From: Pectobacterium parmentieri
GTDB lineage: Bacteria; Pseudomonadota; Gammaproteobacteria; Enterobacterales; Enterobacteriaceae
Assembly (NCBI RefSeq): GCF_001742145.1
Contig: NZ_CP015749.1
Coordinates: 3,596,001-3,660,000 of the forward strand
Length of the DNA: 64,000 nucleotides
Reading direction: 5' to 3'
Position numbers and translations under genes: made by a program. Below the pieces are notes generated by a model. That model was not told where the DNA came from and searched no databases. It was given only the letters and a program-made list of their open reading frames with translations. Positions 1-10,740 of this stretch are shown piece after piece; the first letter of the stretch is position 1; every line of letters begins with the position of its first letter.

Positions 1-3000
1 GCCTACCGGCCCGCCAGTACTGATACCGACGCCACTATGCGAGGTCTTAAACTCTGCTCGGTTTTCAATATCGCTAAAGCCTAGCGTCCCGGTGTCTAAT
101 CGGTTTTTCGCAGCCTCTGCCGTGGAGCCAATCACCGCACCATCAAGCTGCGTATGGTTGCCCACCTGTACATCGTAGCCACCTTGTCCGGCAAACAGCC
201 CGGTCTGCTCCTGCACGCTGCGATAATCGCTGTGCATTTTGTCCTTGCTCATGTTGAAACTGGCTGACGCGCTTCCCGCACCATAAATCGGAATGCTGAC
301 GCCTGCACTCATGCTCTGCTGCTTGCTGTTATACACGTCGCTGTCCTGCTCGCTACGCAACAGCAGATCGCGTCCGACGCGTGCCGTTACCTGCTGCCCG
401 CTGACCTGTGCACCCTGCAATGTGGTATCGCGACCGCTGTTTAGCCGTACCTGACGCCCCGCATCCAGCAGCGTTTCAGTGTGGCTCAGCCCTTCACCCA
501 GTTCGTTGCCTTTCGCTTTGTTCATGCTGGCGTTTACGCTCAGGCTAAAGCCGCCGCTGCCAGCACCAAGGCTCAGGCCAATGCTGCCACCTTTACTCTT
601 GTTGCTTCCTTCCGTGTGCTGACTGTTCTGCGCGGACACTAGCTGGATATCACGAGCGGCATCCAGCGCCACATCCTGACCCGCGCGCAGCTCGCTTCCC
701 TGCACCCGAATATCATCAACCGTTGCGGTCAGAGACAGGTTCCTCCCAGCGTTCAGGCTGCTGCCTTGCGCGGTGCGCTGCTCCACGGTTTGCTCGGATT
801 TCGATGACTGGCTTCCCAGCGAGACGCTGACCCCCACAACATTGTTATTCGTAGGATCGTCCTTACCTTTCAGCGCAGCCAGATAGGCAGCCTGCCCCGC
901 TTGTACGCCACTTAGTGTCGCTTTCACACCCTGCAAAGCTTGAAGACGGCTATCCTCCGTCTCTTTAGCCGTCTGTACCGTTTGTACCGCCGTATTCACC
1001 ATTCCGCCAACCGTGCCACTCAGCGCCAGCGTTAACCCACTCTGCTTCTGTTCATAGGTCTGCCGCTGCGTCTGACTGTTCTCCGCCGCCGTCACCGCTA
1101 GCGTCTTACCTTGCAGCGCCAGATCCTGTCCGGCAACCACGTCACTACCTTTCACAGTCAGTTGATTACCCGCCAGCAGCGTCGTGTTGCCTTTTTCACT
1201 GCCTATGATGCTGGCTTTCTCACTCATGCCATCGGTATCGGTCGTGCTCTTTTGGCTGGCCTGCCCAATGCTAAATCCGATACCGCCACTGCCCATCAGA
1301 CCGGATTTTTTCTCTTCCTTTAAATGAGTTTCCTGATGATTTTCATTCGCCGTCGTCACGGTAATATCGCGCCCGGCGGTAATGCTGACATCCTGCGTAC
1401 CCGCAACGGAGCTACCCACGATCTGCACGTTATTGCCAGCACCGATCGCCACTGTCTCGCCGCTGAACGAACTCCCCACCGCCGATTGGTGCTGAATGCT
1501 ATCATGGCGTTCACTGGACTGCGCAGAGAGCAGACCGCGACTGCTTTGCTTGCTGTGCTCCGTCAACGTATAGGATGACTCACCGCTGGTCAGATTGATG
1601 TCATTGCCCGCCTGAACCTGTAACCCCTGCTGCGCGGTGACGGATGCCGCCGTCGCATTCAGATTTTGTCCCGCGCGTAACGCTATCTGACCATTGGCGG
1701 CAATTTCGCTACCGATATCTTTGCTCGCCTGATAATGGCGATAATTATTGCTGTCCCAGTCGCTATTCTGCGTTTCCGTGGTCGTCAGCGTCGCCAGGTT
1801 CAGGTTATTCCCCGCGCTGATCAGCATGGAACTGTCGGCCCCCGAGTTAATCACCTGGCTACCGATCAAGTTGATATCTTTGCTGGCCGCCAGCGTCAGT
1901 TCACCCTTATCATTCTGAACATACATACCCGCTATGCGATCCAGAATGCGATTATCCTCACCGCCACCCAACGTGCTGGTACTGGTGATATTGCCGCCCG
2001 CCAGTGCGGTCAATTTATCTTCCGCCTGAATGACGCCACCGACATTATTCAGATCAGTACGAACCTGTAGCTGCACCTGTTTACCCAGCAGAGAACCTCC
2101 CTGATTGTCCAACGCATCAGACGAGATAAACAGGGTATCGCGCGCAGCAATACGTCCGCTGTTCAGCATTCCACCCGCTAGCCCAACAGAGATCGTATTC
2201 CCTGCTAGCAGACTACCCGCACCGATTTGTTCATTCGAGCGGACGTTGGTGTAAACCTGCGGAGCAAGTACAGTCTGTGAAGATCCGTCTGCCAAGGTCA
2301 CCGATTTTCTCACCATCCAGACCATGTCGGTGGTGAGCAACGCCATCTGCTCCGGCGTCAGCGCCACACCCGGCGTCAATGAGAACTGACGACCAAATGC
2401 GATACCCGCATTCATCAATGCCTTGTACTGTGCTTCGTCGCTGTTATAACCCGCCAGATAGCGCTGCCCGGTTAGTTGGGCGATCTGTTCGCGTACTTCT
2501 CGCTGTTCGTAGAAGCCATCGCCTAGTCGTTTATCCTGCCCCTCGATACTGAAGGCCTGTAGCATATAATCAGAGCTAAGCCACTGTTTCTGGTTGGTGA
2601 AGCGCGCATCCGTTTCCACCAGATAGCGGCTTTCTGCGGCGGGTTGCAGCGTAAATAGACTACTGTTTGGCAAATTGATCGTCGGCGAACCAACCTGTTG
2701 ATTAACACCGTTGGCACGCAGCGCCGTCACTACATAACCCGAACCGTCAAATGCAGCCTGATCGCGCCAGTCATGCACTTTTAGATCGATCGTTTCGACT
2801 TGCGCGGCTGGGGCATAGTTATTACCGTCAATCCCCTGTGAGGTTTTTGTTACCCCGCGCCAGTTCTTTTTCTTTTTGGCATACCAGCGTTCCTGCCACC
2901 CACTCTCAGACGTAGTACGTTCGCCCGGCGTCGCCAGATTGCTCAGCTCCTTCACACCGTCAATCAACAGACCTGCCGCAATCACACGGCTATCACTGTT

Positions 3001-5385
3001 GGTCATCCGTGCCGCTGTCAGATACAGATTATTACCGGACAGAATCTGCCCCGGATCGCTCTCTTTCACCCGGGTTTCATTCACCGTTCGGGTATAGATG
3101 TAGCGATAGAAGTCCTCACTGGCATATCCATCCGGCATATGTGCAGTGTTCACACCGTATTTATTGTCTGTAAGCCAAATATCGCTCCAGTTGTAGCGTG
3201 TGGTATGTCCACGCAGTACGGCTTCATCGATGTGGGTCGCGCTGGTAACGATTTCCGTCACCAAATTATCGTTAACGTTATTAATCTGGCCAGCGGACAA
3301 CGTCATATCACCAATGGACTCAATCGTGGCGCTATGGTTATTGATGGCATCAGCCTGGCCTGTCGCTCTACTTTCCGCATCCAGATTACGTCCCAACGCC
3401 ATCACGCCATCGCTATAAATCAGGCCGTGTTGACGATTGTTGAGCGTACCAACGCCCAGATCCAGACGCTGGCGTGCGGCGATCGTCGCCCCCATGCCAG
3501 CTTCATTCAGATTATTCAGCGTCTGCGCTTGCAGGCTGATCCCGTCGCCATAAATGCGACCGCTACCGATATTGTTTAGCATGCCCGCATCAATACGGGT
3601 TAGCCCCCCATCGATCAGGCCACGGTTGGTTAACGAATCCGACAGTGCCAACCGCGTCTTCTGACTACTGATTTCACCATTGGCCTGATTATCGAGACGT
3701 GCTGCCGTCAGCGTCAGTTCGCTGCCGGACTGAATTTTCTGGCTGTTGGTGACGTCCCCTGCCACCGAGAGATCGAGTTTACCGTTTGCAATCACATCGC
3801 TCTGGTTATCGAAGCGCTGTGCGGCCGTGAGCGACATGTCACCCAGTGACAACAGTTGGCCGTCGCCGCTCAGGCTATCGGCCTGTACATCCAGCTTTTT
3901 CCCGGCGATGAGCGTGCCGCCAGTATTATTGACGGCTTTCGCCGCCGTCACCTTAAGGGTGTTATCCGCGCTGACTTTCGCTTTACGGCTTGAAACCGAT
4001 CCGCTGGTGGCGTTGAGCGTAACATCGGTCGCCTGCGTCTGACCGCCATCGGTATTCACCTCTGCCGCCGCCATTGTCAGCGACCCGCCCGCAAGTTGCT
4101 GGCCGTTAGCATCAGCACGCTGGCTAGCTGTCAGAGATAGATTGCCCGTTTGCGCCACCGAGCCGTCACTGTTGATTCCCGCCCCCAGCACTGCGCCTTT
4201 CTGGTTGGTGATATTTGCTGCTTTCACTGTCGCATTGCGCTGCGCAGCCAGTACGCCACGGTTAGCGGTCTGTTGCCGAGTGCTGACACCGACATCACGC
4301 TGGGCGTAAACCTTGCCGCTATTATCCAGTTCACGGCCTGCCAGTTGTACATCCTGTGAGGCATTAATGCTGCCACTGTTCTCAATGCGGCCATCGGCAG
4401 AGATCGTTACGCTTCCTGCCTGTGCGCCAATCGCCCCCGCGTTGCGTACCCCAACGCCTTTCTCCGTACCAATGAGCTGGATTTTACCCGCGTACATACC
4501 GCCGAGTTGTGCTACGTCCACCGCCAGCTTCGGCTCTGTGCTAGCCGTTGACGCTGAGGCCGTCGCTGCTTTCTCAATTTTCTGCTGCTCGGCATCAACG
4601 GTATTGCGCCCTGCCGTCACTTTCAGATCGTTCGCCCATAGCCCGGCGTTGATTTCTACACTCTGTGCGATCAGGTCGGTATAATCCTGACGGCTGGAAT
4701 CCATCCCCGCCCCTTGAACGCGAATAGTGCCTCGCTCAACCTGGTAGCCCTTAAGTTGACCGTTTTCCATCATCGCCTTGCCGGTCGTCAACGTCGCCCG
4801 GTTCGCATTGATGAAACCGCAGCCGTCACAGGTGATGCCAGACGGGTTGGCGATGACGACCTGTGCTTTTTTCCCTGCGACTTCGATATATCCGTTTAAT
4901 TTGCTGGGATCGCGTGAATTCACTTCATTCAGAATGATCTTTGCTTCGCCTTTAGCCAGCCACGGGTTACCCGCAACCCAACCACCTTGCTGTGTTTGCA
5001 CCTGATTACGCGAGTTATTGAGAATGGCACCCTGCTGATTCACATCGAACTGGCTGTAGACATTGCGCGATACGCCACCTTCACTTGGCGTTTGAATATT
5101 GACCTGTGGCGTCCCGTTTGCCGTTTGTAAGATGTTAGGTTTTTGGTTACCGGGCGCGTTGCCGTCCGCGACAATGTTCGCCTGTGCCACAGGCGCAAGC
5201 GTGACAAATCCCATCACCCCCAGCAATAGGAACGTCAGTGGAGAGAGTCGCCCGGTTATCTGACTCAGCGTTGGCCCAAGGCCCAACGGAGAGGAATCCT
5301 TGACGCAGCCGCGACACAGTTCAGAGACCACCATCAACACGCCGCGAGCGCGGTTAAAAACGATGCGATACAGGTACTTATTCAT
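1..5385 (-). CDS. hecA: Filamentous hemagglutinin / CdiA-HecA type two-partner secretion exoprotein (partial, N-terminal 1795 codons)
   Basis: Large surface or secreted adhesin of the two-partner secretion class, exported through the neighbouring HecB-type transporter. The reading frame opens with ATG at 5385 and appears open to the window edge, so the C-terminus is missing. The start encodes an extended signal peptide (MNKYLYRIVFNRARG...) with a hydrophobic core ending near VAQANIVAD, typical of ESPR-type long signal sequences. Around residues 170-190 it has the TPS-domain signature NPSGITCDGCGF. The rest is low-complexity beta-helix type repeats rich in N/D/G/A. Because the C-terminus lies outside the window, a plain adhesin cannot be separated from a CdiA contact-dependent inhibition toxin. 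hecB lies 71 bp upstream on the same strand. I checked the frame at several points, not at every codon. Confidence 0.88.
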   Translation of the reverse strand, partial: MNKYLYRIVFNRARGVLMVVSELCRGCVKDSSPLGLGPTLSQITGRLSPLTFLLLGVMGFVTLAPVAQANIVADGNAPGNQKPNILQTANGTPQVNIQTPSEGGVSRNVYSQFDVNQQGAILNNSRNQVQTQQGGWVAGNPWLAKGEAKIILNEVNSRDPSKLNGYIEVAGKKAQVVIANPSGITCDGCGFINANRATLTTGKAMMENGQLKGYQVERGTIRVQGAGMDSSRQDYTDLIAQSVEINAGLWANDLKVTAGRNTVDAEQQKIEKAATASASTASTEPKLAVDVAQLGGMYAGKIQLIGTEKGVGVRNAGAIGAQAGSVTISADGRIENSGSINASQDVQLAGRELDNSGKVYAQRDVGVSTRQQTANRGVLAAQRNATVKAANITNQKGAVLGAGINSDGSVAQTGNLSLTASQRADANGQQLAGGSLTMAAAEVNTDGGQTQATDVTLNATSGSVSSRKAKVSADNTLKVTAAKAVNNTGGTLIAGKKLDVQADSLSGDGQLLSLGDMSLTAAQRFDNQSDVIANGKLDLSVAGDVTNSQKIQSGSELTLTAARLDNQANGEISSQKTRLALSDSLTNRGLIDGGLTRIDAGMLNNIGSGRIYGDGISLQAQTLNNLNEAGMGATIAARQRLDLGVGTLNNRQHGLIYSDGVMALGRNLDAESRATGQADAINNHSATIESIGDMTLSAGQINNVNDNLVTEIVTSATHIDEAVLRGHTTRYNWSDIWLTDNKYGVNTAHMPDGYASEDFYRYIYTRTVNETRVKESDPGQILSGNNLYLTAARMTNSDSRVIAAGLLIDGVKELSNLATPGERTTSESGWQERWYAKKKKNWRGVTKTSQGIDGNNYAPAAQVETIDLKVHDWRDQAAFDGSGYVVTALRANGVNQQVGSPTINLPNSSLFTLQPAAESRYLVETDARFTNQKQWLSSDYMLQAFSIEGQDKRLGDGFYEQREVREQIAQLTGQRYLAGYNSDEAQYKALMNAGIAFGRQFSLTPGVALTPEQMALLTTDMVWMVRKSVTLADGSSQTVLAPQVYTNVRSNEQIGAGSLLAGNTISVGLAGGMLNSGRIAARDTLFISSDALDNQGGSLLGKQVQLQVRTDLNNVGGVIQAEDKLTALAGGNITSTSTLGGGEDNRILDRIAGMYVQNDKGELTLAASKDINLIGSQVINSGADSSMLISAGNNLNLATLTTTETQNSDWDSNNYRHYQASKDIGSEIAANGQIALRAGQNLNATAASVTAQQGLQVQAGNDINLTSGESSYTLTEHSKQSSRGLLSAQSSERHDSIQHQSAVGSSFSGETVAIGAGNNVQIVGSSVAGTQDVSITAGRDITVTTANENHQETHLKEEKKSGLMGSGGIGFSIGQASQKSTTDTDGMSEKASIIGSEKGNTTLLAGNQLTVKGSDVVAGQDLALQGKTLAVTAAENSQTQRQTYEQKQSGLTLALSGTVGGMVNTAVQTVQTAKETEDSRLQALQGVKATLSGVQAGQAAYLAALKGKDDPTNNNVVGVSVSLGSQSSKSEQTVEQRTAQGSSLNAGRNLSLTATVDDIRVQGSELRAGQDVALDAARDIQLVSAQNSQHTEGSNKSKGGSIGLSLGAGSGGFSLSVNASMNKAKGNELGEGLSHTETLLDAGRQVRLNSGRDTTLQGAQVSGQQVTARVGRDLLLRSEQDSDVYNSKQQSMSAGVSIPIYGAGSASASFNMSKDKMHSDYRSVQEQTGLFAGQGGYDVQVGNHTQLDGAVIGSTAEAAKNRLDTGTLGFSDIENRAEFKTSHSGVGISTGGPVG

Positions 5386-5456
5386 TCTTGTTATCCATTC
5401 AAAGAAGGAAATTTTTCAACAAACCGGTTTACGACTGGTGCATTCCAACGGCTGCT

Positions 5457-7235
5457 TCAGTACCGCCAGTTCAGGCTGAAACCGAAGACAGCCGGGCTGG
5501 TTTCAAAACCATCAGGCTTGGAAAGCGGAATCCCCGCAAACAGGTCATAGCCGGTGTTCAATACGTTGCCACGTACTCCAATGACACCACCTGCCAAATG
5601 GTTACCAATCAGCCGCTCTTTACTGTTGTTACTGATCTCACCGTAATCCACACCCAGATACAGTTCCTGATTCCGAAGCGGCGTGCGCCAGGCGAGCTCA
5701 TTGCGTACCAGCCAACCGTCGTCGGCGCTGAGCGTGAGCTCACCGTCAAAGCCGCGAACCGTCCAGCGGTTACCAATCGAGAATTGATCCTGTGCCGTCA
5801 GGCGGGTACTCGCGAGCTGACGACGGTATTGCACGTTGTAGCGGAAAGTTTCATCAAACACGGCGAAGGGAACATCCAACTCGGAAGAGAACTGAATAAT
5901 TTTTGATAGCCCGGTTCCTTCATTATTGGTTTCTTCTGGAACGGGTTGCGCACCAAACCAGCGAGTACCGCGCTGATAGCTAACGGCAGCATCCAGCGTG
6001 GCTTGGGAAATATAGTGACGATGCTGTAAGCCCAGACGCCATCCCGCCGTTTTACGCCGCTGTACCTCAACCTCGGTATCATTGACAAAATTGCGTGATT
6101 CACGCGTCATGACCTCATAACTCACCGACGTCTTCTGGCTACCACTACGATGTAACATTCGACTCAGTTGAAAATTGAGGCTCTCGTTTTCACCTTTATA
6201 GGTATAGTTTTCATTCAATCCGGCTATCGTCTGGTGATAGTCATAACCGCTGGCGGTCATCCCAGCCTGCCAGTAGCCAAACGGCACCGAGTAATGGGCA
6301 ACGTAGCTCTTACTACCTTTGCTGGTACGCCCTTGTAGATCGTGACCACCGTAGAGATAGAACGTGTCGCTCAGTGAAAAGGGATTATCGAGGAAAAACG
6401 TCAGACCGCCCTGATAGCGCCCTGTGCTTTTGGTGCCGGAGTCGTCCAGCGTCGCACCAAGCCGCCAGTGTTTTGCTTGTTTATAGCTAACAACGATATC
6501 GCTCTCGCCCGGTTTCTCTCCTGGAACCAGTTGCATATCAGCCCGTGCTGTCGGCACGCGCTGCAAATTCTCCAGCCCCTGCTCGATATCGCGTAAATCA
6601 AGCAGTTCACCTTCACGTGCAGGCAAAGCGCTATAGAGATGAATATAGCGGTCACTGTCCGGCGACAGCGTTATCTTGCCAACCTTACCAGCCATCACCA
6701 CCAGCTTCAGCGTACCGCTTTTCAGATCTTGAGCGGGCGCCAATACGCGGGCAGTTACATAGCCGTGATTCACCAGGCGATTTTGCAACGCGCTCATTAA
6801 CAAGTTAATGCCTTTACCGCCCAGACATTGGTTCACTGCCTGATCGGCCAGCCGCTGCAACGGTAGCCAACTGGGGAAATCCTTCGTTCCCTGTAATTCC
6901 ACCTTGTTGATGGGAAAACAGGGCGTCATCTCCACGGGAAAATGCAACCGTGTCAGAAATGCCCCCGGCTCTTGCAGGCGGACATCTGGAGCCTGAGGTG
7001 AGAGCTGTCGCTCTTGCGCACGCTGCCGTTCCTGCTGATTAATTTGCTGCTGGTTGATCTGACGTTGATCGAGCTGTTGCAGCTCAACTGGCGTGGCGGC
7101 ATTCACCATGACTGCAAAGAAAGGTAAAGGCAGCGTGAAGGCTAACGGACGAAACAATACAGAGAGCGTTAATGGGATGGATTTTATTTTATTGATTTTT
7201 AATGAAAAAAAACCAATGAAAACGTTCCTTGTCAT
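5457..7235 (-). CDS. hecB: Two-partner secretion outer-membrane transporter, ShlB/FhaC/HecB family
   Basis: TpsB pore that exports the adjacent hemagglutinin across the outer membrane. It is 592 aa, the usual size. A basic and hydrophobic N-terminus (residues 1-45, ending near VNAATPVE) is a plausible signal sequence. A Gln/Arg-rich stretch (residues 55-85, [17 protein letters not shown]) corresponds to the plug helix and linker. It is followed by a POTRA-type domain with the pair [10 protein letters not shown], then a long beta-barrel region ending in an aromatic residue (FSLNWRY), as outer-membrane barrels do. It lies directly upstream of the exoprotein gene on the same strand, the canonical tpsB-tpsA order. 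The start codon is uncertain because no strong ribosome binding site is visible. Confidence 0.9.
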   Translation of the reverse strand: MTRNVFIGFFSLKINKIKSIPLTLSVLFRPLAFTLPLPFFAVMVNAATPVELQQLDQRQINQQQINQQERQRAQERQLSPQAPDVRLQEPGAFLTRLHFPVEMTPCFPINKVELQGTKDFPSWLPLQRLADQAVNQCLGGKGINLLMSALQNRLVNHGYVTARVLAPAQDLKSGTLKLVVMAGKVGKITLSPDSDRYIHLYSALPAREGELLDLRDIEQGLENLQRVPTARADMQLVPGEKPGESDIVVSYKQAKHWRLGATLDDSGTKSTGRYQGGLTFFLDNPFSLSDTFYLYGGHDLQGRTSKGSKSYVAHYSVPFGYWQAGMTASGYDYHQTIAGLNENYTYKGENESLNFQLSRMLHRSGSQKTSVSYEVMTRESRNFVNDTEVEVQRRKTAGWRLGLQHRHYISQATLDAAVSYQRGTRWFGAQPVPEETNNEGTGLSKIIQFSSELDVPFAVFDETFRYNVQYRRQLASTRLTAQDQFSIGNRWTVRGFDGELTLSADDGWLVRNELAWRTPLRNQELYLGVDYGEISNNSKERLIGNHLAGGVIGVRGNVLNTGYDLFAGIPLSKPDGFETSPAVFGFSLNWRY

Positions 7236-7429
7236 GGTAAATAAACCTGAGCATTAAAATAATTAGTTACATTTTCATCTCAGATAAAAATATTAGGAAT
7301 GGGAACAGTCTTATTCGTTCTTATGGGTAATTGGCAGGATCGCGGGGAAAACGAATGGGTGAGAGAGGCGTTCAGATAGGTTTGAGCATCGAGATATGTA
7401 CCGCATAATGCTGCGGTTCTGAGGAATTA

Positions 7430-7472
7430 ACCGTCTGTTCCCTTAGCGAAAACGGGTAAGGGAACAGACGGT
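7430..7472 (-). terminator. Long hairpin downstream of the chemoreceptor gene
   Basis: A perfect 16-bp inverted repeat (7430-7445 and 7457-7472) with an 11-nt loop sits 15 bp past the stop of the chemoreceptor gene. There is no strong U-run on the minus strand, so it may act as an mRNA 3' stabiliser or a weak terminator. Confidence 0.6.
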
Positions 7473-7486
7473 GGGGCATTTAACGA

Positions 7487-9106
7487 TTAGCGGGCATCGG
7501 ACAGTGCAATGTTCTGACGCAAGCCGGGCAGAATACCGTTCATTTCCACGTTTTCTCTTGCGATCTGAAAACGGGAAACAGACTGTTGCAGGTTAATAAC
7601 CTGTTCCTGAAGCGCATTTGCTGAGGTCGCCACTTCTGATACCAGTGACGCATTCTGCTGCGTCACACCGTCCATCTGATTAATAGCGATGTTAATCTGC
7701 GAAATACCGCGGCTCTGCTCGCTGGAAGCCAGCGTGATCTCATCCATGATATCAACCACTTTTTTCACATCCATCAACACTTCGTCCATGGTGTTACCGG
7801 CCAGTTCAACCAGCCCTGCGCCTTTTTCAATGCGGCTGAGGGAAGCATCAATCATGGTGCCAATCTCTTTCGCTGCCGTCGCACTGCGCGCAGCCAACAT
7901 CCGTACTTCAGAAGCAACCACCGCAAAGCCTTTGCCGTATTGACCCGCACGGGCAGATTCCACCGCAGCGTTCAGTGCCAGCAGGTTGGTCTGGAAGGCA
8001 ATGCCGTCGATCACTCCAACAATGTCGGAAATCTTGGCAGAACTCTGCTTAATAGAACGCATCGTATCAACCACTTCGGTGACAACATTCCCGCCGCGAG
8101 ATGCAGAATCCGAGGCTTTCAACGCCAGATCGTTGGCTTTACGCGTGTTGTCTTCGTTGTTTTTCACCGTTGACATGATCTGTTCCATGCTTGAAGCCGT
8201 TTCATCCAACGAGGCCGCCTGCTGCTCGGTACGGCTAGAGAGATCGATATTGCCGGATGCGATTTCCTCAACACCAACGCTGATCGCATCAGTGCCGTTA
8301 CGTACCACCCGCACCATGTTTTCCAGCCCGTCACGCATGCGCTGAACCGCGGCGAACAACTGTGCAATTTCATTTTTCCCGCTGCTATCAATCTGTGCGC
8401 GCAAGTCACCTTCCGCGATGCGGTCAAAGACGGAAATAGCCTGATTCAATGGTTTTACAATAAGGTTGGTCATCACAGACCAGGCCAGTGCTGCCAGCAG
8501 CAACGCACAGGCAATGGCGGCGTACAGGATAGTTTCCATCAACTCCACACGCCCATTCGAATCCGCGTAGGCTTCATCAATGCTCTTCAGCTTAAAGGCA
8601 ACCAGCGCTTTAGACGATTTATCAAACGCGGCATACAGCACCGTCGATTTCCCGGCACGCTGGCGATATTCATCCAAATTCCCTGCGTTAAGCGCCGCAA
8701 ATGCTGGATCGATAAACTCCTGCATCAGCGTATTACGTTTCTCAGCCATGTCCGCAGAAATGATTTTTTCTTCTGCAGACTGTGGATATTTCAGGTAGTT
8801 CTGCCATTTCTCGCTGGCACCATCGACCTTGCCTCTGGCGCGTCCCAGTGCAACTTTCGCTGCCTCGACGTCTCCTTTCCCCATTAATGATTCGTACAGA
8901 CGTAAATCTAACCGACCACGCAACAGCAGTTCGGAACTATCATTCAACGCGACTAGCCCTGGCAGCACTTCCATATCGACACGGGCAAATGATTTATTCC
9001 CCGACTGAACTGCAACCAACCCTAAAACGCCGACAAAAAGCAGTAGCGCCGCTAACGAAAACACCATCATGCTGAGGGCAGTACGGATCTTTATCTTACG
9101 AAACAT
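7487..9106 (-). CDS. Methyl-accepting chemotaxis protein
   Basis: Inner-membrane chemoreceptor that feeds the CheA/CheW array. It is 539 aa: a transmembrane helix at about residues 10-32, a periplasmic four-helix-bundle style sensor (about 35-190), a second transmembrane helix (about 191-212), HAMP, then the coiled-coil signalling domain. The highly conserved hairpin tip is visible (GIAFQTNLLALNAAVESARA, continuing into the usual basic and KGFAVVA motifs). The C-terminus ends IALSDAR and lacks the NWETF-type pentapeptide that tethers CheR/CheB in Tar and Tsr, so it probably relies on other receptors for efficient methylation. The ligand cannot be read from the sequence. It is flanked by hairpins and appears monocistronic. 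Confidence 0.95.
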   Translation of the reverse strand: MFRKIKIRTALSMMVFSLAALLLFVGVLGLVAVQSGNKSFARVDMEVLPGLVALNDSSELLLRGRLDLRLYESLMGKGDVEAAKVALGRARGKVDGASEKWQNYLKYPQSAEEKIISADMAEKRNTLMQEFIDPAFAALNAGNLDEYRQRAGKSTVLYAAFDKSSKALVAFKLKSIDEAYADSNGRVELMETILYAAIACALLLAALAWSVMTNLIVKPLNQAISVFDRIAEGDLRAQIDSSGKNEIAQLFAAVQRMRDGLENMVRVVRNGTDAISVGVEEIASGNIDLSSRTEQQAASLDETASSMEQIMSTVKNNEDNTRKANDLALKASDSASRGGNVVTEVVDTMRSIKQSSAKISDIVGVIDGIAFQTNLLALNAAVESARAGQYGKGFAVVASEVRMLAARSATAAKEIGTMIDASLSRIEKGAGLVELAGNTMDEVLMDVKKVVDIMDEITLASSEQSRGISQINIAINQMDGVTQQNASLVSEVATSANALQEQVINLQQSVSRFQIARENVEMNGILPGLRQNIALSDAR

Positions 9107-9279
9107 AAATTATCCCTGTAGTCTGAAAATAAGGAAGGGTGGGTGCCAGCTCCAGAGCAGAGCCGTTCAGTTATTTACGTAATAGTCGTTATATTTCAAT
9201 TTCCAGACGTGTTGATTCCACGAACTGAAATAAATCCATTGTAAAAGCGTAATAAATAAAGGAACAAATAAAGAAGATC

Positions 9280-9313
9280 ATGGCCGACAGAAAACCTATT
9301 TTCTGTCGGCCAT
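9280..9313. terminator. Perfect 15-bp hairpin between chemoreceptor and hydrolase genes
   Basis: Left arm 9280-9294 and right arm 9299-9313 are fully complementary with a 4-nt loop. It follows the stop codon of the hydrolase gene on the minus strand. The plus-strand side is followed by T-rich sequence, so it could work in either direction. Confidence 0.7.
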
Positions 9314-9319
9314 TAAAAT

Positions 9320-10399
9320 TTATTTTTTATTCTTTTTCTGAGACTGATTTTTGTCTAAGAAACGTTGCAACTCATCTTTATAAAACTTCGCCGACATCAT
9401 CGTGCCATGCCCGCTGGTTTCGCTACTGGCGGGAATAAGGAACACGGTTGCCTGCTTAATTTTCTTAAGCTCATTATCCAGGATGCCTGTTTCAACAGGA
9501 TTACGCTCATCATCCGCAGAGTTAATCACCAGAACAGGCGCTTTAATTTTATTCAGCTCCGGGGCAGCATTATAATTTGCAGACGACCCCCAGATATAAA
9601 TAAAGTCATTGGCATCGCTGCTTGACGGTGCAGCAAGGCGATCTTCTACCAGTTTGTCTGCCTGTGCTCGCGTCGGCGCTTTGCTCTGATAGGCCAGCGT
9701 TCCGCCAGTAGTGGCGATACTGAACATGATGCTAGCCGTTTTCAGCGTTGGCGGCTGCTGCGTGTAATCACCATTATTCCAGGCCGGATCGTTCTTGATG
9801 GACTCAATCAAGATGCGACGCATCATCCAGTTACGGCCAGACAGCTCATTTGGCAGCGACGCCATTGGCACCAATGCATCCATCATGTCCGGGTATTTTT
9901 CCCCCCAGAGCCAGGTCTGCATTCCCCCCATGGAATATCCCATCACCAGACGCAGGTGGTTAATACCCAGTCCTTCTTTGATTAAGCGGTACTGGGCCTG
10001 CACCATATCGTTATAATCGTATTGGGGAAATGCCATCCGTAAGCCGTCTGACGGTTTGGAGGATTTTCCAGAACCAATGCTTTCCGGCATGATAATAAAG
10101 TATTTGCTGCTATCCAGTGCCTGCCCCGGCCCGAACAACTCCCCGCCAAAACCATTTGCTAACAGCGCTTTAATCGGCTGGTTTGTTCCATGCAGTAATA
10201 ACACGGCGGGCTTGGTTTTATCACCGAGCGTGTAATAGTGAATGCGCAGATCTTTTAATTTTTCGCCACTGCTGAAGGTAAATTCAGGCGCGATCCAGTC
10301 GCCTTCTTGTGGTGCTGAAAAATTTATCTGTGCATACGTTAATGGTGACAGCATTAACAGAAATGCACCCACCACCCCTGATAGTATTCGGTTAACCAT
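9320..10399 (-). CDS. Secreted alpha/beta hydrolase, homoserine acetyltransferase-like fold
   Basis: Probable periplasmic or secreted hydrolase of the alpha/beta superfamily. The start is placed at the second Met (10399) because GAAGAG lies a few bases upstream; a longer reading from 10420 has no such site. An N-terminal signal peptide (VVGAFLLMLSPLTYAQ) is clear. The oxyanion region LLLHGTNQP, the nucleophile elbow GYSMGG, an acidic residue in NSADDERNP and a histidine in SGHG form a complete triad. The overall pattern resembles MetX-type proteins, but the signal peptide argues against a biosynthetic acetyltransferase. The C-terminus is lysine-rich (QSQKKNKK). The substrate is unknown. It stands alone between two noncoding gaps. 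Confidence 0.82.
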   Translation of the reverse strand: MVNRILSGVVGAFLLMLSPLTYAQINFSAPQEGDWIAPEFTFSSGEKLKDLRIHYYTLGDKTKPAVLLLHGTNQPIKALLANGFGGELFGPGQALDSSKYFIIMPESIGSGKSSKPSDGLRMAFPQYDYNDMVQAQYRLIKEGLGINHLRLVMGYSMGGMQTWLWGEKYPDMMDALVPMASLPNELSGRNWMMRRILIESIKNDPAWNNGDYTQQPPTLKTASIMFSIATTGGTLAYQSKAPTRAQADKLVEDRLAAPSSSDANDFIYIWGSSANYNAAPELNKIKAPVLVINSADDERNPVETGILDNELKKIKQATVFLIPASSETSGHGTMMSAKFYKDELQRFLDKNQSQKKNKK

Positions 10400-10740
10400 A
10401 AATAGCTCTTCGGTAATCATGACGTCGTGAAGCCGCGATTTTAATGTCTATTAGGAAAAATCCCAATCACCATAAGTGAGCTAATAATAAAAAGATATTA
10501 TTATCTGGATTTTTTATTTATAGCGAACGATTCTATAAGAAATTTCCAATAGAATGATATTTAACACATTCCTGTTAATCAACTGACTACGCCGCTCATA
10601 CTTTCCGCTCGACATTAACGTCCATAAAAACAGCAAAAAGCAGGGGGAAGTTGTTCACATCACGAATAAGAATGCCGATAGTGCACAGTAATATCCGCGC
10701 ACTATCGGCATATGGCAGGGGGTAAAATCAGCGTTGAGGA
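10400..10740. other. Noncoding gap
   Basis: About 340 bp between the hydrolase and the M48 protease genes, both on the minus strand. It is AT-rich near 10440-10570, fitting the promoter region of the hydrolase gene. The only clear structure is the hairpin at 10673-10710. No convincing small gene was seen. Confidence 0.6.
10673..10710 (-). terminator. Hairpin downstream of the M48 protease gene
   Basis: A 12-bp perfect stem (10673-10684 with 10699-10710) and 14-nt loop lie 30 bp past the protease stop. No U-run follows on the minus strand, so termination strength is uncertain. Confidence 0.5.

Noticed and set aside
1111..5005. Many plus-strand frames of 60-146 codons opposite the hemagglutinin gene
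   Set aside because: Shadows of the long minus-strand gene; they lack ribosome binding sites and family features.
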